Shown one piece after another: positions 1 through 9,563 of a stretch of 64,000 nt of DNA; the first letter of the stretch is position 1; each line of letters starts with the position of its first letter. The position numbers were made by a program, and so were the translations under genes. The notes below the pieces were generated by a model. The model did not search any database, was not told the DNA's origin, and was given only the letters and a program-made list of their open reading frames with translations. The DNA comes from Oceanicoccus sagamiensis (GTDB lineage Bacteria; Pseudomonadota; Gammaproteobacteria; Pseudomonadales; Dasaniaceae), in the NCBI RefSeq assembly GCF_002117105.1, contig NZ_CP019343.1, positions 124,001 through 188,000 of the forward strand, in the 5' to 3' direction.

Positions 1-1647
1 GGTCGTATTGCTATAGCGGGCGGTGGTCTTATCGACGGTATTTTCTACCGCCGGTAAGTTGCCGTCGCTATCGAGCTGTCGTTCCCCAGACCAGGCAATA
101 TCATAAACTTGTTCCTGGCTCTGGCCTTGATCGTCGATCCAGCCTTTGATGATTTGAACCCTATCCAGATTGGCACCGACGGGATCTTTGATCGCCTTTA
201 CCAGAAAGGCAGGAGAGCTGTTCAATGCCCCCAATTCCCCACCCATGGGTACGCCCCGTTGGTCACTATTTTCAGCCTTGAGGTCTGTGATGCCGAGATC
301 GCTGCCGGCAAAAAACTGCAGGCGAATACGGGGCCCGGTGGTGGCGTAAACCTCTTTGCGCTTCATCGCCGCCAGAATACTGCTGCGGGTATTTTCCTCT
401 GCCCAGACAGCCGTTAATCCGGAGGCCGACATACTCCAGCCAGTCACACGACGCTCGTCGCCATCGTCATTGCCCTGCTTATTGGCAGGAATAGAGTCCC
501 TGGGGAATTTGCCCTGGAAATTAGCTTCCTCGGCGGATGGCAGGGCGGTATGTACATCGGTGGAGCCGATAACACCAAACTGATAGGGGTTGGTACCGGT
601 TTGTTGCTCAATGGCCAAGCCCCGTTTTAACGCCGAGCGTATATAGTCACCGGGCCGGGCTTCGTAAGGCTGCCAAGAACGCTGGATATAATTGATATAG
701 GTTTCGAAGTCGGCAAAGGGGTCATCCGGTGACAGCAAGGGGTGTGTTTCCGAATCACCTTTTGTCTGGGTGACTTCGGCCAGGGGTTCCCACTTGATCC
801 GGCGCTCGGCATATTCCTGATCAATCGGCTCACCGCGTAAACTGGTCTCGCCAAACATAAAGCCTTTGGAAATATTGGAGTTATGGGGGATGGCAATAAA
901 ATCGGCTTCGGCTATCGGTGCCGTTTTTTCCAGCCATGCCCACAGGTCTTCGGGGTATTGGCTGTCGTTCAGGGAAAAGGGTTGGTAGCGCTGGGCGCTG
1001 TGTGCATCACCATCGGTGATAACCACGCGGTGAAGATTGCTGCCCCCCGGTAAGGAAGTCCACTCCCAACCGATCATCACGGTAAACTTGCCCGGGTTAT
1101 TGTGCTGATCGGCAAGGTTGGTGATTTTTCGCCAGCTATCAATCTGGGCTGGCATCATCTCGGGAATCAACGAGGCATTATCACTAAAGCCACTACTGGC
1201 CGCCGCTTCGGTGGCACTCATCGGCTCAGGTAAAGCCGCAACAAACAATGCACGATTGTTCTCCGATGCGAGACCGTAAGCCAGGACTTTTTCTACTAAC
1301 CAGGCCCTAACCGATTCGGCCATCCCCATACCGGTATAATCGACGCCCTCCAGATGTATGGTGCGGATAACGCCAAGCATTTCAGCATGGTCTGCGACCA
1401 CCAGAAAATCCAGCGGTGTTTCAATCTGTATCCTGGCTTGATGGTAGGGATGGACAACGGGTAAACCCCGCGCATAGCGATAGGCGGTATCGGGATCCGC
1501 GGTAAAATTAGTATTCATATAGGCATCGGATGAATAGGTGGTATGCACATGGGTATCGCCCCATAGCAGTTGTTTTTCCGAAGCTGTAGTAGAAGCTGTA
1601 GTAACCGTTGATAGAACAAAACCCAGTGTAAAAACTAAAAATCGCAT
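1..1647 (-). CDS. DUF3604 family protein, paralogue 1 (3' end beyond window)
   Basis: The frame is open from an ATG at 1647 to the window edge (549 codons), so the C-terminus is missing. The protein starts MRFLVFTLGF, a signal peptide, followed by WGDTHVHTTYSSDA, a PHP-like metal-binding H-x-H motif. DHAE and GSTDVHT motifs follow. DUF3604 proteins resemble metal-dependent phosphoesterases, but their substrate is not known. It is a tandem paralogue of the next gene, roughly 70 percent identical by eye along the whole visible length. An AGGTAGGGGG ribosome site precedes the ATG. It probably belongs to the minus-strand cluster that begins at the acyl-CoA dehydrogenase near 7.2 kb. Export to the periplasm is inferred from the signal peptide. 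Confidence 0.85.
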   Translation of the reverse strand, partial: MRFLVFTLGFVLSTVTTASTTASEKQLLWGDTHVHTTYSSDAYMNTNFTADPDTAYRYARGLPVVHPYHQARIQIETPLDFLVVADHAEMLGVIRTIHLEGVDYTGMGMAESVRAWLVEKVLAYGLASENNRALFVAALPEPMSATEAAASSGFSDNASLIPEMMPAQIDSWRKITNLADQHNNPGKFTVMIGWEWTSLPGGSNLHRVVITDGDAHSAQRYQPFSLNDSQYPEDLWAWLEKTAPIAEADFIAIPHNSNISKGFMFGETSLRGEPIDQEYAERRIKWEPLAEVTQTKGDSETHPLLSPDDPFADFETYINYIQRSWQPYEARPGDYIRSALKRGLAIEQQTGTNPYQFGVIGSTDVHTALPSAEEANFQGKFPRDSIPANKQGNDDGDERRVTGWSMSASGLTAVWAEENTRSSILAAMKRKEVYATTGPRIRLQFFAGSDLGITDLKAENSDQRGVPMGGELGALNSSPAFLVKAIKDPVGANLDRVQIIKGWIDDQGQSQEQVYDIAWSGERQLDSDGNLPAVENTVDKTTARYSNTT

Positions 1648-1725
1648 AACACCCCCTACCTGATAAAATCATCTAACTCGTGTGTTTGAATAGATTCCAC
1701 TATCACAAACTGATTGACGCGGGAT

Positions 1726-1788
1726 GGTGGATTAAAATCCACCCTACTTTTAAATCCGGCAACACCGTAGGGTGGAATAGATTCCACC
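1726..1788. repeat. Composite palindromic GGTGGATT repeat, copy A
   Basis: Two palindromic units face each other: GGTGGATTnnAATCCACC followed by CTAC at 1726-1747, and GTAG followed by GGTGGAATnnATTCCACC at 1767-1788, with a 19-base spacer. The same unit recurs at 12.7, 27.0, 31.1 and 33.8 kb. This copy is the most diverged. It lies between the two DUF3604 genes. Confidence 0.8.
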
Positions 1789-1848
1789 AACCCACACCGG
1801 TTAATCACGACTGAGCTTTACCATATTGGATCAGTAAACAGCCAAGAC

Positions 1849-1870
1849 CGCCCATCCGATAGGATGGGCG
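1849..1870. other. Perfect hairpin behind second DUF3604 gene
   Basis: CGCCCATCC at 1849-1857 pairs perfectly with GGATGGGCG at 1862-1870 around a 4-base GATA loop, about 30 bases behind the stop of the gene ending at 1900. There is no T run on the minus strand, so it may weaken or process the transcript between the two paralogues rather than act as a classic terminator. Confidence 0.5.
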
Positions 1871-1899
1871 TAAAATATCTTTTTTATCTGAAAATAATT

Positions 1900-3759
1900 T
1901 TATGGCTTATACCAAATAGCCGATGAATAGGCGCGCTCTTGAATCGTATCGGGAAAGCCATCAGCCTTTTCCCTTTCCAAGGCCACCGCGTCATACAACG
2001 AATGGCGCGGTGTTGGTATTTGCAAAACTCTCGCATAATAAAAAGCGGGGTGCGCCGGGTTAAAATCCGGGTCATACCATACGGCGGCCAATTGCGCTGC
2101 ACCTACAGAGTTTTCATACATGGCGGTTTTTGTATCCACTGTATTTTTTACCGCGGGTAATCTGCCGTCATCATCCAATTGTCGTTCATCTGACCAGACC
2201 ACATCATAAACCTTTTCTTGTGCTGCCCCTGTCTCGTCGACCCATCCCTTAACGATCTGAATGCGATCCAGATTGGCGTCAACCGGGTCTTTCATGGCTT
2301 GCACAACAAATGAAGGGGTGATTTTCTGAGCTGCAAAATCCCCTCCCCGTATTTCCCCACCCATAGGCACACCCTGCTTGGCCGCCTGCTGGTAAATACT
2401 TACCGTCGTCAGATCTAGTTCTTTGACATCTTTAATGGCAAAAAACTGCAAGCGAATTCGCGGGCCGGTAGTGGCGTATACTTCTTTACGTTTCATAGCA
2501 GCCAAAATACTGCTGCGTGTATTCTCTGTTGCCCAAACAGCCGTCAACCCAGATGCAGAATAATTCCACCCGCTTACACGGCTCTTTTTCGCACTGTTTA
2601 AATTATTGGCAGGGATGGAATTCGGTGAATGTTTGCCTTGGAAATTTCGTTCATTCGCTGTAGGCAAAGATGTATGTGCGTCGGTGGAACCTACTACGCC
2701 AAACTGATAAGGGTTGCTGCCTGCCCTTTGTTCGATCGTCAGGCCTCGCTTCAATGCTGAGCGCACATAGTCGCCGGGTTTAGCTTCGTATGGCCGCCAG
2801 TCACGCTGAATGTAATTCTCGTAGGCTTCAAAATCCGCAAACTCATCATCTGGAGACAATGATGGATGTGTTTCCGAATCGCCCTTGAATTGCGTTATCT
2901 CGACAATGGGTTCCCATTTCATACGCAGCTCCGCGTAATCTTTGTCAATCGCTTTGCCTCTCAGACTCGTCTCATCAAACATAAAGCCTTTGGAAATATT
3001 GGAATTGTGGGGAATAGCAATAAAATCAGCACCCGCCAACGGTGCCGTTTGCTCCAGCCATGCCCATAAGTCTTCTGGGTATTGACTGTCATAGAGGGAA
3101 AAAGGCTGATAACGCTGTGCACTTTCTGCATCACCGTCTGTAATCACAACTCGGTGCAAGTTGCTGCCACCGGGCAAGGGAGACCATTCCCAACCAATCA
3201 ATGCCGAAAATACGCCAGGCTCATTATGTTGGTCAGCCATATTAGTGATATCTTGCCAGGTATCACGTTGTGTCGACATCATCTCCGGTATCACCGACAC
3301 AGTATCGCTAAAGCTGGCGTCGCCCGCCGCTTCTCTTGCATCTTTTGCTTCTGGCAAACTAGCAGAAAACAGTGAACGTCCATCACCGGAATCAATGGCA
3401 TAACGTAAAACCATTTCGCTAACCCAGGCCTTCAACGAATCGATCAGGCCCAGGCCGGTGTAGTCCACTCCGTCGCGATGAATGGTACGTATGACTCCCA
3501 GTAATTCGGCATGATCGGTCACCACCAAAAAATCCAGCGGTGTTTCAATTTTCACCTTAGCTTGATGGTAAGGATGCAACACAGGCAAACCGCGCGCGTA
3601 GCGATAGGCCGTATTAGGATCAGCCGTCAGGTTACCGTTAGTATAGGCATCGGAGGAATAGGTAGTATGCAGATGCGTATCACCCCATAACAGCTGCTTT
3701 TCTTCGGCTGCACTTACCGACATGGAAAAATATACCAAGGTTAAAAGTAATGTACGCAT
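1900..3759 (-). CDS. DUF3604 family protein, paralogue 2
   Basis: About 619 residues from the preferred ATG at 3759 (MRTLLLTLVYF...), which aligns with the start of paralogue 1; an in-frame ATG at 3777 would add six residues. A signal peptide ends near the Ala-Ala at VSAAEE. WGDTHLHTTYSSDA gives the H-x-H metal motif, with TDHAE and GSTDAHT further on. The fold is expected to be PHP-like and metal-dependent; the substrate is unknown. The C-terminus (AYSSAIWYKP) is complete, which shows what paralogue 1 should look like beyond the window. It lies downstream of and co-directional with the ACAD-SDR-DsbA-like genes, suggesting a periplasmic step of the same catabolic programme. Confidence 0.87.
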   Translation of the reverse strand: MRTLLLTLVYFSMSVSAAEEKQLLWGDTHLHTTYSSDAYTNGNLTADPNTAYRYARGLPVLHPYHQAKVKIETPLDFLVVTDHAELLGVIRTIHRDGVDYTGLGLIDSLKAWVSEMVLRYAIDSGDGRSLFSASLPEAKDAREAAGDASFSDTVSVIPEMMSTQRDTWQDITNMADQHNEPGVFSALIGWEWSPLPGGSNLHRVVITDGDAESAQRYQPFSLYDSQYPEDLWAWLEQTAPLAGADFIAIPHNSNISKGFMFDETSLRGKAIDKDYAELRMKWEPIVEITQFKGDSETHPSLSPDDEFADFEAYENYIQRDWRPYEAKPGDYVRSALKRGLTIEQRAGSNPYQFGVVGSTDAHTSLPTANERNFQGKHSPNSIPANNLNSAKKSRVSGWNYSASGLTAVWATENTRSSILAAMKRKEVYATTGPRIRLQFFAIKDVKELDLTTVSIYQQAAKQGVPMGGEIRGGDFAAQKITPSFVVQAMKDPVDANLDRIQIVKGWVDETGAAQEKVYDVVWSDERQLDDDGRLPAVKNTVDTKTAMYENSVGAAQLAAVWYDPDFNPAHPAFYYARVLQIPTPRHSLYDAVALEREKADGFPDTIQERAYSSAIWYKP

Positions 3760-3814
3760 AACAATTTCCAGATTCATGTTTTATTTCTTTAAAGGACTAT
3801 CAACCGATAATTGG

Positions 3815-5167
3815 TTAAAGCGAGGCTCGACGACGAATCTCTGCCGCTACTAACCACAAACGGTCCTGCCCCCAGACTTCCAAATCCGGTTCACCGCCAG
3901 GGCCACAGAGTCGATAGGAAGGTACTCCCCAAAGCCCCATACCCTGCACCATTTCATCCTGGTATTGTTCAACCCAGGGTTTCCATTCGTCACCGCCCAG
4001 ATGTTTTTTCGCTTCCTGCCAATCCAGACCGACCGCTGCTACCGCCCGCCGGATATTTTTTTTGCGGTGCAGTCCCCTGCCTTCAGCAAAGGCATAACGC
4101 AAAAACGTGCTCAACAATGCGGTATCTTTACCCAGGGACTTTGCCCAGGGTAATAAGGAATAGCACTGCCTAACCGGTTCGCCAACAGGCGTTACGCTAT
4201 TGCCAAAGGGCACGCCGGCATAATCACCTTCACGTTTGGTATCGAGATAAATGTAGAAACCCTTGGCTGGGGTGGCGGCAACGCCGCGCATAATCATCGG
4301 CAAAACGGGCTTATGGTGGAAATTAATCTTGCAAGCCTTGCTCAGTTCAATAGTCCTGTCATAAATAATCGAGGTGTAGGGACTATTCAGGGACGGGAAA
4401 AAATGCAGATCCAGTCCGCTGGCATCAATATCGCTGACCTCAATTTCAGGCCGTGCCACCAGAAAGGATCGCTCAGCAGTTTTAGCCAATCCTAACTCAC
4501 GCAGGCGCTGCTCTAAATAAAATAAGCGGTCAACGCCCCAGTACCACTCGCCCTCGTAATAAAGCATGGCACCAGAGTAATGTCCTAATTCATTTAACCG
4601 TGCCGAACCGGCATCCAGTGTTGCATCAACCTCTGCCTGATGGGTATTAGTGCTATCAATAGCGTCACCCGACCACAGGCGAGTACTGATATCTGCCAGC
4701 TGCGCAATAAAATCCTTGCTACCCAGATGGGTCAAGGCAGCGTTAGCTGCCTGTTGCAACGCAGGCTCAGGGACAACACCGGCAGCTTCTGGAAAACTTA
4801 AACCATAGTGAGGTGCAATCAAACCGCAGTCACGGCGTCCCCATATCGCTAATTTATCCAGCTCCGGTTGATGGCGACCACCGGTTGCGCGAATAAGATG
4901 AGGAACAATGTCAATATTATAACGGGCCGCAAATTGTGCCAGCACCTGCGCCATCAAATGCGAGTAAGGATCGTCCACCTGATGAAAATATTCCACCACA
5001 TGCGCGCGCCCCTCTTGCTGGCGTTTCTTCTCCGCCACCATTCTTCTTTTGGCAATCTGCCTGGAATCGGTAAGGCGGCCAAACCGTTTCGCCAGCATAA
5101 AACGCATCAGGCGGGGTGGATCAATATAATAGGAGGGGTTCGGATTATTTTCAGGTTCCAACATCAA
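3815..5167 (-). CDS. Two-domain DsbA/2-hydroxychromene-2-carboxylate isomerase-like protein
   Basis: The 450-residue protein carries two thioredoxin-fold DsbA/HCCA-isomerase-like units. The first begins near residue 56 (VEYFHQVDDPYSHLMA). The second begins near residue 253 (LDLHFFPSLNSPYTS) and ends with GVPSYRL and VWGQDRLWL, the cis-proline and C-terminal helix signature of the family. Neither unit has a CxxC; DPYS and SPYT occupy that position, as in the serine-using HCCA isomerases and kappa GSTs. A glutathione-dependent isomerase or transferase role in aromatic or xenobiotic breakdown is therefore more likely than disulfide exchange. The typical family member is about 200 residues, so this is a fused or duplicated form. 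It follows the SDR gene by about 37 bases. Confidence 0.75.
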   Translation of the reverse strand: MMLEPENNPNPSYYIDPPRLMRFMLAKRFGRLTDSRQIAKRRMVAEKKRQQEGRAHVVEYFHQVDDPYSHLMAQVLAQFAARYNIDIVPHLIRATGGRHQPELDKLAIWGRRDCGLIAPHYGLSFPEAAGVVPEPALQQAANAALTHLGSKDFIAQLADISTRLWSGDAIDSTNTHQAEVDATLDAGSARLNELGHYSGAMLYYEGEWYWGVDRLFYLEQRLRELGLAKTAERSFLVARPEIEVSDIDASGLDLHFFPSLNSPYTSIIYDRTIELSKACKINFHHKPVLPMIMRGVAATPAKGFYIYLDTKREGDYAGVPFGNSVTPVGEPVRQCYSLLPWAKSLGKDTALLSTFLRYAFAEGRGLHRKKNIRRAVAAVGLDWQEAKKHLGGDEWKPWVEQYQDEMVQGMGLWGVPSYRLCGPGGEPDLEVWGQDRLWLVAAEIRRRASL

Positions 5168-5204
5168 ACGGTCTCTTATCGTTTTTGTACTTGATGCGCT
5201 GTTT

Positions 5205-5969
5205 TTAAATGGTCAAACCACCATCCACCACAATACACTCACCCGTGGTATAACTGCTGGCATCCGATACCAGATACAATACGGTGCCAGCCATTTCTTC
5301 AGGTTCGGCATGTCGGCCCATGGCAATATTGTTCACCGCCTGCTGGTAAATACCATCATCAGTAAACAGGGCCCCGGCAAATTTGGTTTTGGTAAAACCG
5401 GGCAACAGGGCGTTGCAACGTATACCGAAAGGTGCACATTCTTTGGCAAAGGTTTTTGTCATATTAACGACGGCGGCTTTGGTAATAGAGTAAATACCCT
5501 GCTTGTCGCCGGGCTGTAAGGCATTGATCGATGCGGTATTCACAATCGCACCGCCGCCGTTTTCTCGCATCAGTTTGCCGCCTTCAATCGACATAAAGAA
5601 ATAACCGCGCACATTCACATCGACGGTTTTTTCATAGGCCGCAAGGTCGGTATCCAGTACATGGCCAAAGTAGGGATTGGCCGCGGCATTATTGACCAGA
5701 ATATCGAGCTTGCCATGCTGGCTGCGAATATAGTCAAAGGTTTTGCTGATATCTTCCATCGAGCCTACATGACAACCCAGCGCCTCGGCACTGCCTCCGG
5801 CTGCGTTAATATCATCAGCCACTGTCTGACAGCCATCCACCTTGCGGCTGGAGACCATCACATGAGCACCCTGCTCGGCTAAAAGTTTTGCAATGGCCTC
5901 ACCAATACCACGGCTGGCGCCGGTGACCAGTGCAATTTTTCCGGTTAAATCAAACAGTGTTGTCGACAT
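5205..5969 (-). CDS. SDR family NAD(P)-dependent oxidoreductase
   Basis: The 254-residue protein is a classical short-chain dehydrogenase. It has the Rossmann TGASRGIG motif (residues 16-23), NNAAANP (93-99), and a catalytic triad read as Ser147 (NTAS), Tyr160 and Lys164 (YSITK). The C-terminus ends GECIVVDGGLTI, usual for the 3-ketoacyl reductase/3-hydroxyacyl dehydrogenase-like subgroup. It sits between an acyl-CoA dehydrogenase and the two-domain DsbA-like gene on the same strand, so a beta-oxidation-type step or oxidation of a side-chain alcohol is likely. The exact substrate cannot be read from the sequence. Confidence 0.88.
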   Translation of the reverse strand: MSTTLFDLTGKIALVTGASRGIGEAIAKLLAEQGAHVMVSSRKVDGCQTVADDINAAGGSAEALGCHVGSMEDISKTFDYIRSQHGKLDILVNNAAANPYFGHVLDTDLAAYEKTVDVNVRGYFFMSIEGGKLMRENGGGAIVNTASINALQPGDKQGIYSITKAAVVNMTKTFAKECAPFGIRCNALLPGFTKTKFAGALFTDDGIYQQAVNNIAMGRHAEPEEMAGTVLYLVSDASSYTTGECIVVDGGLTI

Positions 5970-6035
5970 ACTTAACTCTACCCTATTGATAATTTTCCCT
6001 CATCGAGTGTATTCACTTGAGACATAATGGCTGGC

Positions 6036-7247
6036 TTATTCGTAGCTTTTTGCCAAATTACGCCCCAGCTGCATCATATGCACCTGGTCCGGGCCATCGG
6101 CCAGACGCAGTATCCGTTGAACAGCAAACATATGCGCCAGCACCGTGTCCTGACTGACACCGGCACCACCGTAAATCTGGATAGTCCGGTCAATCACATC
6201 GAGGGCCATATTGGGAGCTACGATTTTGATCATGGCGATAATATCTTTGGCGGCCTTATTGCCTTCGGTATCCATTTTTTGCGCGGCCTTCAGCGTCAGC
6301 AAACGGGCCTGCTCAATCTGACAGGCGGAAAGCGCAATATCTTCACGGACAGACTGGTTTTTACTCAGTGGCTGACCAAAGGCAACCCGGCTGTTTGCCC
6401 GCTCGCACATCATCTCTAAAGCACGCTGTGCTGCGCCCACAGAACGCATACAGTGGTGAATGCGGCCGGGGCCTAAACGTCCCTGGGCAATTTCAAAACC
6501 GCGACCTTCACCCAGTAACATATTGGTGGCTGGCACGCGCACATTATCGAAGATCACTTCGGCGTGACCTTCCGGCGCATCGTCATAACCAAAGACGGTC
6601 ATGGGCCTGACAATATCAACACCCGGCGTATGGGTGGGTACCAGGATCATGGATTGCTGTAAGTAACGGTTAGGATTATCGGCATCGCTTTTACCCATTA
6701 CGATCAGAATTTCACACTCTTCGCGGCAGGCACCGCTGATATAAAATTTATGGCCGTTAATCACATAGTCGTCGCCATCGCGCACAATCGAGGTTTCGAT
6801 ATTGGTGGCATCACTGGAGGCAACTTTGGGTTCGGTCATCGCAAAGGCGGAGCGAATAGTGCCCTCCAGTAGTGGCTCCAGCCATTGTTTCTTTTGCTCT
6901 TCATTGCCGTATTTGGCCAGCACTTCCATATTGCCGGTATCCGGGGCGGAACAGTTAAAGACTTCCGAGGCCCAGTGGACCCGCCCCATTTCCTCCGCCA
7001 GCGGCGCGTACTCAAGATTGGTTAAACCGCCGCTGTATTCACCATAGCTGACAGGTAAAAAGAAATTCCACAGCCCCTGGGCTTTCGCCTTGGCCTTTAA
7101 TTGCTCCAAAATGGGCGGCGTACGCCAGCGGTTTTCGGCGAGCTGTTTATAGCAGGTTTCCTCATTGGGGATAATCTCTGTATCAATAAACTGTCGAACC
7201 TGCAGAACTAACTCCTGCACTTTTGGGCTGTATTCAAAATCCATCAT
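6036..7247 (-). CDS. Acyl-CoA dehydrogenase (ACAD10/11-like)
   Basis: The 403-residue flavoprotein has the FAD/acyl-CoA signatures [15 protein letters not shown] and the C-terminal domain with [13 protein letters not shown]. The end, [17 protein letters not shown], is the pattern of the ACAD10/11-like branch, where an Asp in ADGPD replaces the usual catalytic Glu region. It oxidises an acyl-CoA to the 2,3-enoyl-CoA; chain preference cannot be inferred. It is the first gene of a minus-strand series ACAD, SDR, DsbA-like, DUF3604, DUF3604. It is preceded by a copy of the shared upstream motif at 7328-7341 and a TATAAT box at 7299-7304, so it probably leads a regulated operon. Confidence 0.88.
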   Translation of the reverse strand: MMDFEYSPKVQELVLQVRQFIDTEIIPNEETCYKQLAENRWRTPPILEQLKAKAKAQGLWNFFLPVSYGEYSGGLTNLEYAPLAEEMGRVHWASEVFNCSAPDTGNMEVLAKYGNEEQKKQWLEPLLEGTIRSAFAMTEPKVASSDATNIETSIVRDGDDYVINGHKFYISGACREECEILIVMGKSDADNPNRYLQQSMILVPTHTPGVDIVRPMTVFGYDDAPEGHAEVIFDNVRVPATNMLLGEGRGFEIAQGRLGPGRIHHCMRSVGAAQRALEMMCERANSRVAFGQPLSKNQSVREDIALSACQIEQARLLTLKAAQKMDTEGNKAAKDIIAMIKIVAPNMALDVIDRTIQIYGGAGVSQDTVLAHMFAVQRILRLADGPDQVHMMQLGRNLAKSYE

Positions 7248-7298
7248 CGGCTCCTGATTGCGATAAGGCGGTAGGAATGTTTTATAGCGTTAGATTCG

Positions 7299-7341
7299 AT
7301 TATAGGGATTTAAACACAATGACTGGGGCCATCTTCGGCCA
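7299..7341 (-). promoter_or_regulatory. Shared-motif promoter in front of acyl-CoA dehydrogenase gene
   Basis: Read on the minus strand, TGGCCGAAGATGGC (7341-7328) lies 37 nt upstream of a perfect -10 box TATAAT (7304-7299). The string CTATAATCGA is shared exactly with the GST promoter at 17.55 kb. The motif would cover the -35 region, as class II activator sites do. Confidence 0.6.
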
Positions 7342-7394
7342 GATATAAGGTTTATTAGCTGCCAGTAAGAATATGGGAACGGTGTTACACAGAT

Positions 7395-8297
7395 TTAAAT
7401 CTGTGACGTGATATTCGACAATTGTTCCAGCATCCACTGGTGTCCCGGCGTTGATCCATGGCGCGGGTGCCATAAGATATCAACCTTAAATGCCCCAAGC
7501 CTCATCGGTAAGGGCAAGACCTTTACTGGCAGCAAGTGACAAAAATCGGCGGCAAAACGCTGGGGTAATACCAGCGCCAAATCCGTTTGCGCCACCACCA
7601 TGGCAGCGGTGCTGTAATTTGGCATAACAGAGACAATAGTGCGTTGACGCCCCTGCTCTTCCAGCCAACGATCCACCATGCCGCGCCGTTCATTACTGGA
7701 CACCCACACATGCCCCAAAGCCAGATATTGCTTCAGGGTAATACGCTGCTTGATCTGTGGGTGAGCTTTTCGCACCAGACAACATAGTTGCTCTTCCAGC
7801 CACAGCTTTTGTTTTAGCCTGGAACTGATATCAAAAAAGCGGCCCATAGCAAAATCGAATTCACCGGACTCCAGTGCGGCCTCAGGGTTTTCCGAACCAA
7901 AATTTTTGATGCGAACTTTAACCCCAGGGGCCTCACGTTCAAGCAGCCTGAGTAAACGCGGCATTAATAACTGAGCCACATAATCCGTCGCGGCAATCAC
8001 AAAAGACTGCTTGCTGCTGGCCGGGTCAAAGCTGGCGGGTTTAAGCAGACACTGGTCCAGTTCCATTAATGCCTGTTGTACCGGTGCAGAAATTTCCAGC
8101 GCCCGGGTTGTGGGCTCCATACCCTGCCGGGTACGCACCAGTAGCGGATCATCCAGCATCTCGCGCAATCGGCCAAGGGCATTGCTTACCGCAGGCTGTG
8201 TCAGGGACAGGGTCTGGGCGGCTTTGGATACACTGCGCTCACGCATCACTGCATCAAACACCACCAGTAAATTCAGGTCGAGTTTTCTTATATTCAT
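7395..8297 (-). CDS. LysR family transcriptional regulator
   Basis: The start at 8297 gives about 300 residues beginning MNIRKLDLNLLVVFDAVM, the standard LysR N-terminus; a longer in-frame start at 8375 would add 26 residues with no family support. The winged helix-turn-helix (SVSKAAQTLSLTQPAVSNALGRLRE) spans about residues 20-45 and the rest is the substrate-binding domain. It diverges from the iron alcohol dehydrogenase gene across about 93 bases, the usual arrangement for a LysR regulator and its target. Autoregulation from the shared intergenic region is inferred. The effector is unknown. Confidence 0.9.
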   Translation of the reverse strand: MNIRKLDLNLLVVFDAVMRERSVSKAAQTLSLTQPAVSNALGRLREMLDDPLLVRTRQGMEPTTRALEISAPVQQALMELDQCLLKPASFDPASSKQSFVIAATDYVAQLLMPRLLRLLEREAPGVKVRIKNFGSENPEAALESGEFDFAMGRFFDISSRLKQKLWLEEQLCCLVRKAHPQIKQRITLKQYLALGHVWVSSNERRGMVDRWLEEQGRQRTIVSVMPNYSTAAMVVAQTDLALVLPQRFAADFCHLLPVKVLPLPMRLGAFKVDILWHPRHGSTPGHQWMLEQLSNITSQI

Positions 8298-8390
8298 GGT
8301 TTGAATAGGCCGATTACAGATATAAATTATCAATATACAACTAATACAAGGAAAATACAGGGCTTTGTCACCCAAGATGCAAGAGCAATA

Positions 8391-9544
8391 ATGAATAGTT
8401 TTACCTTTACCACCAGCAAATGCATTATCAATGAACCCGGAGCCCTGGCACGCATTGGTGAGATCTGCCGCAACCAGGGTATCAGCCGCCCATTGATTGT
8501 GACTGACCCGGGTATTGTCAGTATTGGCCTGCTGGACAAACTGGAAGCAGCCCTTAAAGCGGCGGCTATGCCCTACAGTTGTTTTACCGATATTGTTGCC
8601 GACCCACCAGAGTCCATTGTGTTAGCAGCATTGGCACAAGCCAACAGAGAGCAGGTCGATGCGGTGATAGGATTTGGCGGCGGTAGTTCGATGGATACCG
8701 CCAAGCTGGTTGCCCTGATGGCCCGGTCCGGTGAAACCCTGCAACAGATTTACGGTGTTGACCAGGCCAAAGGCCAGCGCCTGCCCCTGATCCAGATCCC
8801 CACCACCGCCGGTACCGGTTCAGAGGTGACCGCGGTCGCTATTGTCACCACCGGTGAAACCACCAAAACTGGCGTGGTTGCCCCACAATTACTGCCCGAT
8901 ATTGCGTTGCTGGATGCCGAGCTGACGGTGGGCCTGCCGCCTGCGATTACCGCCGCCACGGGCATTGATGCCATGGTGCACGCCATTGAGGCCTATACCA
9001 GTGTGCATAAAAAGAATAGCTACTCCGATATGCTGGCCCGCCAGGCCCTGCAACTGATGGCCAGTCATATTGAGCAGGCCACCCATAATGGCACTGATCT
9101 TAAAGCTCGCCAGGGGATGCTGCTAGGCGCCTGCCTTGCAGGCCAGGCATTTGCTAATGCACCGGTGGCAGCCGTTCACGCTCTGGCTTACCCGCTGGGG
9201 GGCATTTCCATATTCCCCACGGTTTAAGTAATTCCCTGGTACTGCCACATGTGTTGCGCTTTAACGCCGAAGCCGCCTGTGAACAATACGCCGAATTAGC
9301 CGATGTAATACCGGGTATTAATAGCCAGGGGGGTGCGTTACAGAAAACCCACCAACTGATTCACTATCTGGAAGCGCTAATCACCAGGCTGAATCTTCCC
9401 ACACGCCTGCGCGATAGGGATATCGACCAGAAAGACCTGCCTATGCTGGCCAGTGATGCCATGCTGCAACAACGCCTGCTGATTAATAACCCGCGGGCAG
9501 TTTCCGAAACCGACGCTCTGGCAATTTACCAGGCGGCCTATTAA
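8391..9544 (+). pseudogene. Iron-containing alcohol dehydrogenase, broken by a one-base frameshift
   Basis: The gene starts at ATG 8391 (MNSFTFTTSK). The first frame reads GFGGGSSMDTAK and TTAGTGSE, the NAD- and metal-site motifs of group III Fe-ADHs, and DAMVHAIEAYT. It then stops at 9227. The second frame (to 9544) carries the rest, HGLSNSLVLPHVLRFN to AIYQAAY. The shift is in the G run 9197-9202: six G are present where seven would give LGGHFHIPHG and a normal protein of about 384 residues. The truncated product lacks the last iron-binding His. Family members include 4-hydroxybutyrate and lactaldehyde dehydrogenases. A neighbouring succinate-semialdehyde dehydrogenase remnant suggests a 4-hydroxybutyrate-type route, now decayed. 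A sequencing error is also possible. Confidence 0.85.
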
Positions 9545-9563
9545 TTCACCGAGAGAACTGACT

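Noticed and set aside
8300-8320. AGGCCGATTACAG as an eighth copy of the shared promoter motif before the iron alcohol dehydrogenase
   Set aside because: Only about half the positions match and the -10 spacing differs; a LysR site is more likely here.
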